Shown one piece after another: positions 23,390-36,938 of a stretch of 64,000 nucleotides of DNA. How positions within the stretch are numbered: the stretch's first letter is position 1; each line of letters opens with the position of its first letter. A program made the position numbers and the translations under genes. This DNA is from Camelus bactrianus (taxonomy: Eukaryota > Chordata > Mammalia > Artiodactyla > Camelidae): contig NC_133555.1 of NCBI RefSeq assembly GCF_048773025.1, positions 57,483,206 to 57,547,205 on the forward strand. Direction: 5' to 3'. The notes below the pieces were generated by a model, which worked only from the letters and a program-made list of their open reading frames with translations, made no database searches and was not told the DNA's origin.

Positions 23390-24980
23390 GGAACGGGTTG
23401 CAGGGGACACTTTTTCTCTGCTTTCTCAGTCTGATTCCTAGTGCCGTTTTGCAGTTCCTGCAGTTTTCACTGTAAAACCAAGTTGGAGCTTGTACCTACC
23501 CATATATATGAATGGAATGGAGTTTGCAACTGAAAAGAACTTTGTGTTCCCAACAAGCTAGGTGAAGGACGGCTTCACACACACTTATCTCTCAGAACGG
23601 AGCAAGTGGAGAGACGTTCGTTCATCTAGCACCAAGGGAACAGGTTGCAGGAGAAACAATTTCTCTGCTTTCTCAGTCTGTTTCCTAGTGCCGGTTTGAA
23701 GTTCCTGCAGTTTTCACTGGAAAACCGAGTTGGAGCTAGTACCTCCCCATATATATGTATGGAAAGGAGTTTGCAACTGAAAAGAAACTTTGTGTTCCCA
23801 ACAAGCTAGGTGAAGGACGGCTTTCACACACACTTATCTCTCAGAACTGAGCAAGTGTAGAGACGTTCGTTCATCTAGCACCAAGGGAACGGGTTGCAGG
23901 GGACACATTTTCCCTGCTTTCTCAGCCTGTTTCCTAGTGCCGGTTTGAAGTTCCTGTAGTTTTCACTCTAAAACCGAGTTGGAGCTAGTACCTCACCATA
24001 TATATGTATGGAATGGAGTTGGCAACTGAAAAGAAACTTTGTTTTCCCAACAAGCTAGGTGAAGGACGGCTTTCACACACACTTATCTCTCAGAAGTGAG
24101 CAAGTGGAGAGACGTTCGTTCATCTAGCACCAAGGGAAAGGGTTGCAGGAGACACTTTTTCTCTGCTTTCTCAGTCTGTTTCCTAGTGCCGGTTTGAAGT
24201 TCCTGCAGTTTTCACTGTAAAACAGAGTTGGAGCTTGTACCTCCCCTTATATATGTATGGATTGGAGTTTGCAACTGAAAAGAAACTTTGTGTTCCCAAC
24301 AAGCTAGGTGAAGGACGGCTTTCACACACACTTATCTCTCAGAACTGAGCAAGTGGAGAGACGTTCGTTCATCTAGCACCAAGGGAACGGGTTGCAGGAG
24401 TCACTTTTTCTCTGCTTTCTCAGGCTGTTTCCTAGTGCCGGTTTGAAGTTCCTGCAGTTTTCACTGTAAAACCGAGTTGGAGCTTCTACCTCCCCATATA
24501 TATGTATGGAATGGTGTTTGCAACTGAAAAGAAACTTTGTGTTCCCAACAAGCTAGCTGAAGAAAGGCTTTCACACACACATTTCTCTCAGATCTGAGCA
24601 AGTGGAGAGACCTTCTTTCATCTAGCACCAAGGGAACGGGTTGCAGGGGACACATTTTCCCTGATTTCTCAGCCTGTTTCCTAGTGCCGGTTTGAAGTTC
24701 CTGCAGTTTTCACTCTAAAACCGAGTTGGAGCTAGTACCTCACCATATATATGTATGGAATGGAGTTGGCAACTGAAAAGAAACTTTGTGTTCCCAACAA
24801 GCTAGTTGAAGGACGGCTTTCACACACACTTATCTCTTAGAACTGAGCAAGTGGAGAGACGTTCGTTCATCTAGCACCAAGGGAACGGGTTGCAGGAGAC
24901 ACTTTTTCTCTGCTTTCTCAGTCTGTTTCCTAGTGCCGGTTTGACGTTCCTGCAGTTTTCACTGTAAAACCGAGTTGGAG
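23390..24980 (+). repeat. 2239-bp-offset similarity, upstream copy
   Basis: About six monomers correspond to 25630-27220 with an offset of 2239 bp (nine monomers). Both carry a TGCCGTTTTGCAGTTCC monomer with a one-base deletion (GAAAAGAACTTTG at 23532 and 25771), then an N-like monomer with GAGAAACAATTTC and GGAAAGGAG, then T, P, B and G. Differences are more numerous than in the other blocks (for example GGATTGGAG against GGAATGGAG in P), suggesting an older event or later conversion. Confidence 0.75.
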
Positions 24981-25120
24981 CTAGTACCTCCCCATATATA
25001 TGTATGGAATGGAGTTTGCAACTGAAAAGAAACTTTGTGTTCCCAAAAAGCTAGGTGAAGGACGGCTTTCACACACACATATCTCTCAGAACTGAGCAAG
25101 TGGAGAGACGTTCGTTCATC
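24230..25120 (+). repeat. 1990-bp-offset duplication, copy 2
   Basis: This is the partner of 22240-23130. It contains P, B, G and K and is followed by the CACCGGTGG junction near 25125. It also belongs to a longer 2239-bp-offset similarity with 25.6-27.2 kb, so two duplication steps of different size overlap here. Confidence 0.8.
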
Positions 25121-25254
25121 TAGCACCGGTGGAACAGGTTGCAGGAGACACTTTTTCTCTGCTTTCTCAGTCTGTTTCCTCGTGCCGGTTTGAAGTTCCT
25201 GCAGTTTTCACTGTAAAACCGTGTTGGAGCTTGTACCTCCCCATATATATGTAT

Positions 25255-27148
25255 GGAATGAAGTTTGCAACTGAAAAGAAACTTTGTGTTCCCAGCAATC
25301 TAGGTGTAGGACGGCTTTCACACACACATTTCTCTCAGAACTGAGCAGGTGGAGAGACGTTCGTTCATCTAGCACCAAGGGAACGGGTTGCAGGAGACAC
25401 AATTTCTCTGCTTTCTCAGTCTGTTTCCTAGTGCCGGTTTGAAGTTCCTGCAGTTTTCACTGTAAAACCGAGTTGGAGCTAGTATCTCCCCATATATATT
25501 TATGGAATGGGGTTTGCAACTGAAAAGAAACTTTGTGTTCCCAACAAGCTAGTTGAAGGACGGCTTTCACACACACTTATCTCTCAGAACTGAGCAAGTG
25601 GAGAGACGTTTGTTCATCTAGCACCAAGGGAACGGGTTGCAGGAGACACTTTTTCTCTGCTTTCTCAGTCTGATTCCTAGTGCCGTTTTGCAGTTCCTGC
25701 AGTTTTCACTGTAAAACCTAGTTGGAGCTTGTACCTCCCCATATATATGAATGGAATGGAGTTTGCAACTGAAAAGAACTTTGTGTTCCCAACAAGCTAG
25801 GTGAAGGACGGCTTCACACACACTTATCTCTCAGAACGGAGCAAGTGGAGAGACGTTCGTTCATCTAGCACCAAGGGAAAAGGTTGCAGGAGAAACAATT
25901 TCTCTGCTTTCTCAGTCTGTTTCCTAGTGCCGGTTTGAAGTTCCTGCAGTTTTCACTGGAAAACCGAGTTGGAGCTAGTACCTCCCCATATATATGTATG
26001 GAAAGGAGTTTGCAACTGAAAAGAAACTTTGTGTTCCCAACAAGCTGGGTGAAGGACGGCTTTCACACACACTTATCTCTCAGAACTGAGCAAGTGTAGA
26101 GACGTTCGTTCATCTAGCACCAAGGGAACGGGTTGCAGGGGACACATTTTCCCTGCTTTCTCAGCCTGTTTCCTAGTGCCGGTTTGAAGTTCCTGTAGTT
26201 TTCACTCTAAAACCGAGTTGGAGCTAGTACCTCACCATATATATGTGTGGAATGGAGTTGGCAACTGAAAAGAAACTTTGTTTTCCCAACAAGCTAGGTG
26301 AAGGACGGCTTTCACACACACTTATCTCTCAGAAGTGAGCAAGTGGAGAGACGTTCGTTCATCTAGCACCAAGGGAACGTGTTGCAGGAGACACTTTTTC
26401 TCTGCTTTCTCAGTCTGTTTCCTAGTGCCGGTTTGAAGTTCCTGCAGTTTTCACTGTAAAACAGAGTTGGAGATTGTACCTCCCCTTATATATGTATGGA
26501 ATGGAGTTTGCAACTGAAAAGAAACTTTGTGTTCCCAACAAGCTAGGTGAAGGACGGCTTTCACACACACTTATCTCTCAGAACTGAGCAAGTGGAGAGA
26601 CGTTCGTTCATCTAGCACCGGGGGAACGGGTTGCAGGAGACAATTTTTCTCTGCTTTCTCAGGCTGTTTCCTAGTGCCGGTTTGAAGTTCCTGCAGTTTT
26701 CACTGTAAAACCGAGTTGGAGCTTCTACCTCCCCATATATATGTATGGAATGGTGTTTGCAACTGAAAAGAAACTTTGTGTTCCCAACAATCTAGCTGAA
26801 GAACGGCTTTCACACACACATTTCTCTCAGATCTGAGCAAGTGGAGAGACCTTCTTTCATCTAGCACCAAGGGAACGGGTTGCAGGGGACACATTTTCCC
26901 TGATTTCTCAGCCTGTTTCCTTGTGCCGGTTTGAAGTTCCTGCAGTTTTCACTCTAAAACCGAGTTGGAGCTAGTACCTCACCATATATATGTATGGAAT
27001 GGAGTTGGCAACTGAAAAGAAACTTTGTGTTCCCAACAAGCTAGTTGAAGGACGGCTTTCACACACACTTATCTCTCAGAACTGAGCAAGTGGAGAGACG
27101 TTCGTTCATCTAGCACCAAGGGAACGGGTTGCAGGAGACACTTTTTCT
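25255..27148 (+). repeat. 11684-bp-offset duplication, copy 1
   Basis: About 7.6 monomers are repeated at 36939-38832 with a constant offset of 11684 bp (47 monomers). Shared private variants include GAGCAGGTGGAGAG, GGGGTTTGC, AAGCTGGGTGAAGG, GTGTGGAATGGAG and GGAGATTGTACC. No net length change exists between copies. Differences are few, for example GTATCTCCCC against GTACCTCCCC and AACGTGTTGC against AACGGGTTGC. Confidence 0.85.
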
Positions 27149-27714
27149 CTGCTTTCTCAGTCTGTTTCCTAGTGCCGGTTTGACGTTCCTGCACTTTTCA
27201 CTGTAAAACCGAGTTGGAGCTAGTACCTCCCCATATATATGTATGGAATGGAGTTTGCAACTGAAAAGAAACTTTGTGTTCCCAAAAAGCTAGGTGAAGG
27301 ACGGCTTTCACACACACATATCTCTCAGAACTGAGCAAGTGGAGAGACGTACGTTCATCTATCACCGGTGGAACTTGTTGCAGGAGACACTTTTTCTCTG
27401 CTTTCTCAGTCTGTTTCCTAGTGCCGGTTTGAAGTTCCTGCAGTTTTCACTGTAAAACCGAGTTGGAGCTTGTACCTCCCCATATATATGTATGGAATGG
27501 AGTTTGCATCTGAAAAGAAACTTTGTGTTCCCAGCAATCTAAGTGTAGGACGGCTTTCACACACATATTTCTCTCAGAACTGAGCAAGTGGAGAGACGTT
27601 CGTTCATCTAGCACCAAGGGAACGGGTTGCAGGAGACACATTTTCCCTGCTTTCTCAGTCTGTTTCCTAGTGCCGGTTTGAAGTTCATGCAGTTTTCACT
27701 GGAAAACAGAGTTG

Positions 27715-29667
27715 GAGCTAGTACCTCCCCATATATATGTATGGAATGGAGTTGGCAACTGAAAAGAAACTTTGTGTTCCCAACAAGCTAGGTGAAGGAC
27801 GGCTTTCCCACACTTATCTCTCAGAACTGAGCAAGTGGAGAGACTTTCGTTCATCTAGCACCGGGGGAACGGGTTGCAGGAGAAACTTTTTCTCTGCTTT
27901 CTCAGGCTGTTTCCTAGTGCCGGTTTGAAGTTCCTGCAGTTTTCACTGTAAAACCGAGTTGGAGCTTCTACCTCCCCATATATATGTATGGAATGGTGTT
28001 TGCAACTGAAAAGAAACTTTGTGTTCCCAACAATCTAGCTGAAGAACGGCTTTCACACACACATTTCTCTCAGATCTGAGCAAGTGGAGAGACCTTCTTT
28101 CATCTAGCACCAAGGGAACGGGTTGCAGGGGACACATTTTCCCTGATTTCTCAGCCTGTTTCCTAGTGCCGGTTTGAAGTTCCTGCAGTTTTCACTCTAA
28201 AACCGAGTTGGAGCTAGTACCTCACCATATATATGTATGGAATGGAGTTGGCAACTGAAAAGAAACTTTGTGTTCCCAACAAGCTAGGTGAAGGACGGCT
28301 TTCACACACACTTATCTCTCAGAACTGAGCAAGTGGAGAGACGTTCGTTCATCTAGCACCAAGGGAACGGGTTGCAGGAGACACTTTATCTCTGCTTTCT
28401 CAGTCTGTTTCCTAGTGCCGGTTTGACGTTCCTGCAGTTTTCACTGTAAAACCGAGTTGGAGCTAGTACCTCCCCATATATATGTATGGAATGGAGTTTG
28501 CAACTGAAAAGAAACTTTGTGTTCCCAAAAAGCTAGGTGAAGTACGGCTTTCACACACACATATCTCTCAGAACTGAGCAAGTGGAGAGACGTTCGTTCA
28601 TCTAGCACCGGTGGAACAGGTTGCAGGAGACACTTTTTCTCTGCTTTCTCAGTCTGTTTCCTAGTGCCGGTTTGAAGTTCCTGCAGTTTTCACTGTAAAA
28701 CCGAGTTGGAGCTTGTACCTCCCCATATATATGAATGGAATGGAGTTTGCAACTGTAAAGAAACTTTGTGTTCCCAACTAGAAAGCTGAAGGACGGCTTT
28801 CACACACACTTATCTCTCAGAACTGAGCAAGTGGAGAGACGTTCGTTCATCTAGCACCAAGGGAACGGGTTGTAGGAGACACATTTTCTCTGCTTTCTCA
28901 GTCTGTTTCCTAGTGCCGGTTTGAAGTTCCTGCAGTTTTCACTGTAAAAACGAGTTGGAGCTAGTACCTCCCATATATATGTATGGAATGGAGTTTGCAA
29001 CTGAAAAGAAACTTTGTGTTCAAACAAGCTAGGTGAAGGACGGCTTTCACACACACTTATCTCTCAGAACTGAGCAAGTGGAGAGACGTTCGTTCATCTA
29101 GCACCAAGGGAATGGGTGGCAGGAGACACATTTTCTCTGCTTTCTCAGTCTGTTTCCTAGTGCCGGTTTGAAGTTCCTGCAGTTTTCACTGTAAAATCGG
29201 GTTGGAGCTAGTACCTCCCCATATATATGTATGGAATGGAGTTTGCAACTGAAAAGAAACTTTGTGTTCCCAAGAAGCTATGTGAAGGACGGCTTTCACA
29301 CACACATATCTCTCAGAACTGAGCAAGTGGAGAGACTTTCGTTCATCTAGCACCAAGGGAACGGGTTGCAGGAGACACTTTTTCTCTGCTTTCTCAGTCT
29401 GTTTCCTAGTGCCGGTTTGAAGTTCCTGCAGTTTTCACTGTCAAACCGAGTTGGAGCTTGTACCTACCCATATATATGTATGGAATGGACTTTGCAACTG
29501 AAAAGAAACTTTGTGTTCCCAACAAGCTAGTTGAAGGACGGCTTTCACACACACTTACCTCTCAGAACTGAGCAAGTGGAGACACGTTCATTCATCTAGC
29601 ACCAAGGGAACGGGATGCAGGAGACACTTTTTCTCTGCTTTCTCAGTCTGTTTCCTAGTGCCGGTTT
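27715..29667 (+). repeat. 2733-bp-offset internal duplication, copy 1
   Basis: Inside the large block, about eight monomers repeat at 30448-32400 with an offset of 2733 bp (11 monomers). Shared markers are GGAGTTGGC before a shortened CA run (CACACTTATC), CACCGGGGG, the B-G pair, CACTTTATCTC, AACTAGAAAGC, GTTCAAACAAGC and CAAGAAGC. A shorter repeat with an offset of 1243 bp (28.42-29.21 kb with 29.66-30.45 kb) overlaps its right end, so three related copies of the GTTCAAAC monomer lie at 28.85, 30.09 and 31.58 kb. Confidence 0.82.
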
Positions 29668-30447
29668 GACGTTCCTGCAGTTTTCACTGTAAAACCGAGT
29701 TGGAGCTAGTACCTCCCCATATATATGTATGGAATGGAGTTTGCAACTGAAAAGAAACTTTGTGTTCCCAAAAAGCTAGGTGAAGTACGGCTTTCACACA
29801 CACATATCTCTCAGAACTGAGCAAGTGGAGAGACGTTCGTTCATCTAGCACCGGTGGAACAGGTTGCAGGAGACACTTTTTCTCTGCTTTCTCAGTCTGT
29901 TTCCTAGTGCCGGTTTGAAGTTCCTGCAGTTTTCACTGTAAAACCGAGTTGGAGCTTGTACCTCCCCATATATATGAATGGAATGGAGTTTGCAACTGTA
30001 AAGAAACTTTGTGTTCCCAACTAGAAAGCTGAAGGACGGCTTTCACACACACTTATCTCTCAGAACTGAGCAAGTGGAGAGACGTTCGTTCATCTAGCAC
30101 CAAGGGAACGGGTTGCAGGAGACACATTTTCTCTGCTTTCTCAGTCTGTTTCCTAGTGCCGGTTTGAAGTTCCTGCAGTTTTCACTGTAAAAACGAGTTG
30201 GAGCTAGTACCTCCCATATATATGTATGGAATGGAGTTTGCAACTGAAAAGAAACTTTGTGTTCAAACAAGCTAGGTGAAGGACGGCTTTCACACACACT
30301 TATCTCTCAGAACTGAGCAAGTGGAGAGACGTTCGTTCATCTAGCACCAAGGGAATGGGTGGCAGGAGACACATTTTCTCTGCTTTCTCAGTCTGTTTCC
30401 TAGTGCCGGTTTGAAGTTCCTGCAGTTTTCACTGTAAAATCGGGTTG

Positions 30448-32400
30448 GAGCTAGTACCTCCCCATATATATGTATGGAATGGAGTTGGCAACTGAAAAGA
30501 AACTTTGTGTTCCCAACAAGCTAGGTGAAGGACGGCTTTCACACACTTATCTCTCAGAACTGAGCAAGTGGAGAGACGTTCGTTCATCTAGCACCGGGGG
30601 AACGGGTTGCAGGAGAAACTTTTTCTCTGCTTTCTCAGGCTGTTTCCTAGTGCCGGTTTGAAGTTCCTGCAGTTTTCACTGTAAAACCGAGTTGGAGCTT
30701 CTACCTCCCCATATATATGTATGGAATGGTGTTTGCAACTGAAAAGAAACTTTGTGTTCCCAACAATCTAGCTGAAGAACGGCTTTCACACACACATTTC
30801 TCTCAGATCTGAGCAAGTGGAGAGACCTTCTTTCATCTAGCACCAAGGGAACGGGTTGCAGGGGACACATTTTCCCTAATTTCTCAGCCTGTTTCCTAGT
30901 GCCGGTTTGAAGTTCCTGCAGTTTTCACTCTAAAACCGAGTTGGAGCTAGTACCTCACCATATATATGTATGGAATGGAGTTGGCAACTGAAAAGAAACT
31001 TTGTGTTCCCAACAAGCTAGGTGAAGGACGGCTTTCACACACACTTATCTCTCAGAACTGAGCAAGTGGAGAGACGTTCGTTCATCTAGCACCAAGGGAA
31101 CGGGTTGCAGGAGACACTTTATCTCTGCTTTCTCAGTCTGTTTCCTAGTGCCGGTTTGACGTTCCTGCAGTTTTCACTGTAAAACCGAGTTGGAGCTAGT
31201 ACCTCCCCATATATATGTATGGAATGGAGTTTGCAACTGAAAAGAAACTTTGTGTTCCCAAAAAGCTAGGTGAAGTACGGCTTTCACACACACATATCTC
31301 TCAGAACTGAGCAAGTGGAGAGACGTTCGTTCATCTAGCACCGGTGGAACAGGTTGCAGGAGACACTTTTTCTCTGCTTTCTCAGTCTGTTTCCTAGTGC
31401 CGGTTTGAAGTTCCTGCAGTTTTCACTGTAAAACCGAGTTGGAGCTTGTACCTCCCCATATATATGAATGGAATGGAGTTTGCAACTGTAAAGAAACTTT
31501 GTGTTCCCAACTAGAAAGCTGAAGGACGGCTTTCACACACACTTATCTCTCAGAACTGAGCAAGTGGAGAGACGTTCGTTCATCTAGCACCAAGGGAACG
31601 GGTTGCAGGAGACACATTTTCTCTGCTTTCTCAGTCTGTTTCCTAGTGCCGGTTTGAAGTTCCTGCAGTTTTCACTGTAAAAACGAGTTGGAGCTAGTAC
31701 CTCCCATATATATGTATGGAATGGAGTTTGCAACTGAAAAGAAACTTTGTGTTCAAACAAGCTAGGTGAAGGACGGCTTTCACACACACTTATCTCTCAG
31801 AACTGAGCAAGTGGAGAGACGTTCGTTCATCTAGCACCAAGGGAATGGGTGGCAGGAGACACATTTTCTCTGCATTCTCAGTCTGTTTCCTAGTGCCGGT
31901 TTGAAGTTCCTGCAGTTTTCACTGTAAAATCGGGTTGGAGCTAGTACCTCCCCATATATATGTATGGAATGGAGTTTGCAACTGAAAAGAAACTTTGTGT
32001 TCCCAAGAAGCTAGGTGAAGGACGGCTTTCACACACACATATCTCTCAGAACTGAGCAAGTGGAGAGACTTTCGTTCATCTAGCACCAAGGGAACGGGTT
32101 GCAGGAGACACTTTTTCTCTGCTTTCTCAGTCTGTTTCCTAGTGCCGGTTTGAAGTTCCTGCAGTTTTCACTGTCAAACCGAGTTGGAGCTTGAACCTAC
32201 CCATATATATGTATGGAATGGACTTTGCAACTGAAAAGAAACTTTGTGTTCCCAACAAGCTAGTTGAAGGACGGCTTTCACACACACTTACCTCTCAGAA
32301 CTGAGCAAGTGGAGACACGTTCATTCATCTATCACCAAGGGAACGGGTTGCAGGAGACACTTTTTCTCTGCTTTCTCAGTCTGTTTCCTAGTGCCGGTTT
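30448..32400 (+). repeat. 2733-bp-offset internal duplication, copy 2
   Basis: This is the partner of 27715-29667. Differences include CTTGAACCTACCC for CTTGTACCTACCC near 32190 and CTATCACC for CTAGCACC near 32330; the latter also appears in the 14920-bp-offset copy near 47250, so it predates the large duplication. The segment ends where TTTGAGGTTCC replaces TTTGACGTTCC. Confidence 0.8.
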
Positions 32401-33407
32401 GAGGTTCCTGCAGTTTTCACTGTAAAAACGAGTTGGAGCTAGTACCTCCCATATATATGTATGGAATGGAGTTTGCAACTGAAAAGAAACTTGTGTTCAA
32501 ACAAGCTAGGTGAAGGACGGCTTTCACACACACTTATCTCTCAGAACTGAGCAAGTGGAGAGACGTTCGTTCATCTAGCACCAAGGGAATGGGTGGCAGG
32601 AGACACATTTTCTCTGCTTTCTCAGTCTGTTTCCTAGTGCCGGTTTGAAGTTCCTGCAGTTTTCACTGTAAAATCGGGTTGGAGCTAGTACCTCCCCATA
32701 TATATGTATGGAATGGAGTTGGCAACTGAAAAGAAACTTTGTGTTCCCAACAAGCTAGGTGAAGGACGGCTTTCACACACTTATCTCTCAGAACTGAGCA
32801 AGTGGAGAGACGTTCGTTCATCTAGCACCGGGGGAACGGGTTGCAGGAGAAACTTTTTCTCTGCTTTCTCAGGCTGTTTCCTAGTGCCGGTTTGAAGTTC
32901 CTGCAGTTTTCACTGTAAAACCGAGTTGGAGCTTCTACCTCCCCATATATATGTATGGAATGGTGTTTGCAACAGAAAAGAAACTTTGTGTTCCCAACAA
33001 TCTAGCTGAAGAACGGCTTTCACACACACATTTCTCTCAGATCTGAGCAAGTGGAGAGACCTTCTTTCATCTAGCACCAAGGGAACGGGTTGCAGGGGAC
33101 ACATTTTCCCTGATTTCTCAGCCTGTTTCCTAGTGCCGGTTTGAAGTTCCTGCAGTTTTCACTCTAAAACCGAGTTGGAGCTAGTACCTCACCATATATA
33201 TGTATGGAATGGAGTTGGCAACTGAAAAGAAACTTTGTGTTCCCAACAAGCTAGGTGAAGGACGGCTTTCACACACACTTATCTCTCAGAACTGAGCAAG
33301 TGGAGAGACGTTCGTTCATCTAGCACCAAGGGAACGGGTTGCAGGAGACACTTTATCTCTGCTTTCTCAGTCTGTTTCCTAGTGCCGGTTTGACGTTCCT
33401 GCAGTTT

Positions 33408-34135
33408 TCACTGTAAAACCGAGTTGGAGCTAGTACCTCCCCATATATATGTATGGAATGGAGTTTGCAACTGAAAAGAAACTTTGTGTTCCCAGCAATC
33501 TAGGTGTAGGACGGCTTTCACACAAACATTTCTCTCAGAACTGAGCAAGTGGAGAGACGTTCGTTCATCTAGCACCAAGGGAACGGGTTGCAGGAGACAC
33601 ATTTTCCCTGCTTTCTCAGTCTGTTTCCTAGTGCCGGTTTGAAGTTCATGCAGTTTTCACTGGAAAACCGAGTTGGAGCTACTACCTCCACATATATATG
33701 TATGGAATGGAGTTTGCAACTGAAAAGAAACTTTGTGTTCCCAACAAGCTAGGTGAAGGACGGCTTTCACACACACTTATCTCTCAGAACGGAGCAAGTG
33801 GAGAGACGTTCGTTCATCTAGCACCAAGGGAACGGGTTGCAGGAGACACTTTTTCTCTGCTTTCTCAGTCTGATTCCTAGTGCCGGTTTGAAGTTCCTGC
33901 AGTTTTCACTGGAAAACCGATTTGGAGCTAGTACCTCCCCATATATATGTATGGAATGGAGTTTGCAACTGAAAAGAAACTTTGTGTTCCCAACAAGCTA
34001 GGTGAAGGACGGCTTTCACACACACTTAAATCTCAGAACTGAGCAAGTGGATAGACGTTCGTTCATCTAGCACCAAGGGAACGGGTTGCAGGAGACACTT
34101 TTTCTCTGCATTCTCAGTCTGTTTCCTAGTGCCGG
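33408..34135 (+). repeat. Transition monomers between block families
   Basis: Three monomers bridge the large block and the next subtype family. The first two (GCAATCTAGGTGTAGG, then GTTCATGCAG with CTACTACC) match 48328-48745 and, with some differences, 52559-52970. The third introduces TTAAATCTC and GTGGATAGACG, typical of the following family. No unique sequence lies at the join. Confidence 0.75.
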
Positions 34136-36820
34136 ATTGAAGTTCCTGCAGTTTTCACTGTAAAACCGATTTGGAGCTTGTACCTCCCCATATATATGTA
34201 TGGAATGGAGTTTGCAACTTAAAAGAAACTTTGTGTTCCCAACAATCTAGATGAAGGACGGCTTTCACACACACTTAACTCTCAAAACTGAGCAAATGGA
34301 GAGACGTTCGTTCATCTAGCACCAACGGAACGGGTTGCAGGAGACACTTTTTCTATGCTTTCTCAGGCTGTTTCCTAGTGCCGGTTTGAAGTTCCTGCAG
34401 TTTTCACTGTAAAACCGAGTTGGAGCTTGTACCTCCCCATATATATGTATGGAATGGAGTTTGCAACTGAAATGAAACTTTGTGTTCCCAACAAGCTAGT
34501 TGAAGGACGGCTTTCACACACACTTATCTCTCGGAACTGAGCAAGTGGATAGACGTTTGTTCATCTAGCACCAATGGAACGGGTTGCAGGAGATACTTTT
34601 TCTCTGCTTTCTCAGTCTGTTTCCTAGTGCCGGTTTGAAGTTCCTGCAGTTTTCACTGTAAAAATGAGTTGGAGCTTGTACCTCCCCATATATATGAATG
34701 GTATGGAGTTTGCAACTGAAAAGAAACTTTGTGTTCCCAACAAGCTAGGTGAAGGACGGCTTTCACACACACTTATCTCTCAGAACTGAGCAAGTGGAGA
34801 GACGTTCGTTCATCTAGCACCAAGGGAACGGGTTGCAGGAGATATTTTTCTCTGCATTCTCAGTCTGTTTCCTAGTGCCGGTTTGAAGTTCCTGCAGTTT
34901 TCACTGTAAAACCGATTTGGAGCTTGTACCTACCCATATATATGTATGGAATGGAGTTTGCAACTGAAAAGAACTTTGTGTTCCCAACAAGCTAGGTGAA
35001 GGACGGCTTTCACACACACTTAACTCTCAGAACTGAGCAAGTGGAGAGACGTTCGTTCATCTAGCACCAACGGAACGGGTTGCAGGAGACACTTTTTCTC
35101 TGCTTTCTCAGGCTGTTTCCTAGTGCCGGTTTGAAGTTCCTGCACTTTTCACTGTAAAACCGAGTTGGAGCTTGTACCTCCCCATATATATGTATGGAAT
35201 GGAGTTTGCAACTGAAATGAAACTTTGTGTTCCCAACAAGCTAGTTGAAGGACGGCTTTCACACACACTTATCTCTCGGAACTGAGCAAGTGGATAGACG
35301 TTTGTTCATCTAGCACCAAGGGAACGGGTTGCAGGAGATACTTTTTCTCTGCTTTCTCAGTCTGTTTCCTAGGGCCGGTTTGAAGTTCCTGCAGTTTTCA
35401 GTGTAAAAACGAGTTGGAGCTTGTAACTCCCCATATATATTAATGGTATGGAGTTTGCAACTGAAAAGAAACTTTGTGTTCCCAACAAGCTAGGTGAAGG
35501 ACGGCTTTCACACACACTTATCTCTCAGAACTGAGCAAGTGGAGAGACGTTCGTTCATCTAGCAACAAGGGAACGGGTTGCAGGAGACACTTTTTCTCTG
35601 CATTCTCAGTCTGTTACCTAGTGCCGGTTTGAAGTTCCTGTAGTTTTCACTGTAAAACCGATTTGGAGCTTGTACCTACCCATATATATGTATGGAATGG
35701 AGTTTGCAACTGAAAAGAAACTTTGTGTTCCCAACAAGCTAGTTGAAGTACGGCTTTCACACACACTTAACTCTCAGAACTGAGCAAGTGGAGAGACGTT
35801 CGTTCATCTAGCACCAAGGGAACGGGTTGCAGGAGACACTTTTTCTCTGCTTTCTCAGTCTGTTTCCTAGTGCCGGTTTGAAGTTCCTGCAGTTTTCACT
35901 GTAAAACAGAGTTGGAGCTTGTACCTCCCCTTATATATGTATGGAATGGAGTTTGCAACTGAAAAGAAACTTTGTGTTCCCAACAAGCTAGGTGAAGGAC
36001 GGCTTTCACACACACTTATCTCTCAGAACTGAGCAAGTGGAGAGACGTTCGTTCATCTAGCACCGGGGGAACGGGTTGCAGGAGACACTTTTTCTCTGCT
36101 TTCTCAGGCTGTTTCCTAGTGCCGGTTTGAAGTTCCTGCAGTTTTCACTGTAAAACCGAGTTGGAGCTTCTACCTCCCCATATATATGTATGGAATGGTG
36201 TTTGCAACTGAAAAGAAACTTTGTGTTCCCAACAATCTAGCTGAAGAACAGCTTTCACACACACATTTCTCTCAGATCTGAGCAAGTGGAGAGACGTTCT
36301 TTCATCTAGCACCAAGGGAACGGGTTGCAGGGGACACATTTTCCCTGATTTCTCAGCCTTTTTCCTAGTGCCGGTTTGAAGTTCCTGCAGTTTTCACTCT
36401 AAAACCGAGTTGGAGCTAGTACCTCACCATATATATGTATGGAATGGAGTTGGCAACTGAAAAGAAACTTTGTGTTCCCAACAAGCTATTTGAAGTACGG
36501 CTTTCACACACACTTATCTCTCAGAACTGAGGAAGTGGAGAGACGTTCGTTCATCTAGCACCAAGGGAACGGGTTGCAGGAGACACTTTTTCTCTGCTTT
36601 CTCAGTCTGTTTCCTAGTGCCGGTTTGAAGTTCCTGCAGTTTTCACTGTAAAACCGAGTTGGAGCTTCTACCTCCCCATATATATGTATGGAATGGTGTT
36701 TGCAACTGAAAAGAAACTTTGTGTTCCCAACAATCTAGCTGAAGAACGGCTTTCACACACACATTTCTCTCAGATCTGAGCAAGTGGAGAGACCTTCTTT
36801 CATCTAGCACCAAGGGAACG
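34135..36820 (+). repeat. 4727-bp-offset duplication, copy 1
   Basis: About 10.8 monomers recur at 38862-41547 with an offset of 4727 bp (19 monomers). Shared rare variants are GCAACTTAAAAGAAAC, CTCAAAACTG, CACCAACGG, GTAAAAATGAG, GATATTTTTCTC, CCTAGGGCC, GTTTTCAGTG, CTGTTACC and GCTATTTGAAGTACGG. The family markers are ACCGATTTGG, TTAACTCTC, CTGAAATGAAAC and GTGGATAGACGTTTG. The last monomers include a B-G pair followed by a second B. Confidence 0.87.
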
Positions 36821-36938
36821 GGTTGCAGGAGACACTTTTTCTCTGCTTTCTCAGTCTGTTTCCTAGTGCCGGTTTGACGTTCCTGCAGTTTTCACTGTAA
36901 AACCGAGTTGGAGCTAGTACCTCCCCATATATATGTAT

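Larger units (their letters stand above)
26880..33825 (+). repeat. Large ~7-kb block, copy 1
   Basis: This 28-monomer block matches 41550-48745. The alignment needs changing offsets: about 14670 up to roughly 28.8 kb, 14424 for 29.1-30.45 kb, 15169 for 30.47-31.35 kb and 14920 for 31.6-33.82 kb. The shifts are of one or three monomers. Shared rare variants include GACGTACGTTC, CACTTTATCTC, AACTAGAAAGC, GAATGGGTGGC, GTTCAAACAAGC with a CTCCCATATATATG deletion, CAAGAAGC and GAGACACGTTCATTC. It includes three B-G pairs. The right edge is where CACCAAGGG here meets CACCAACGG in the copy. Confidence 0.86.
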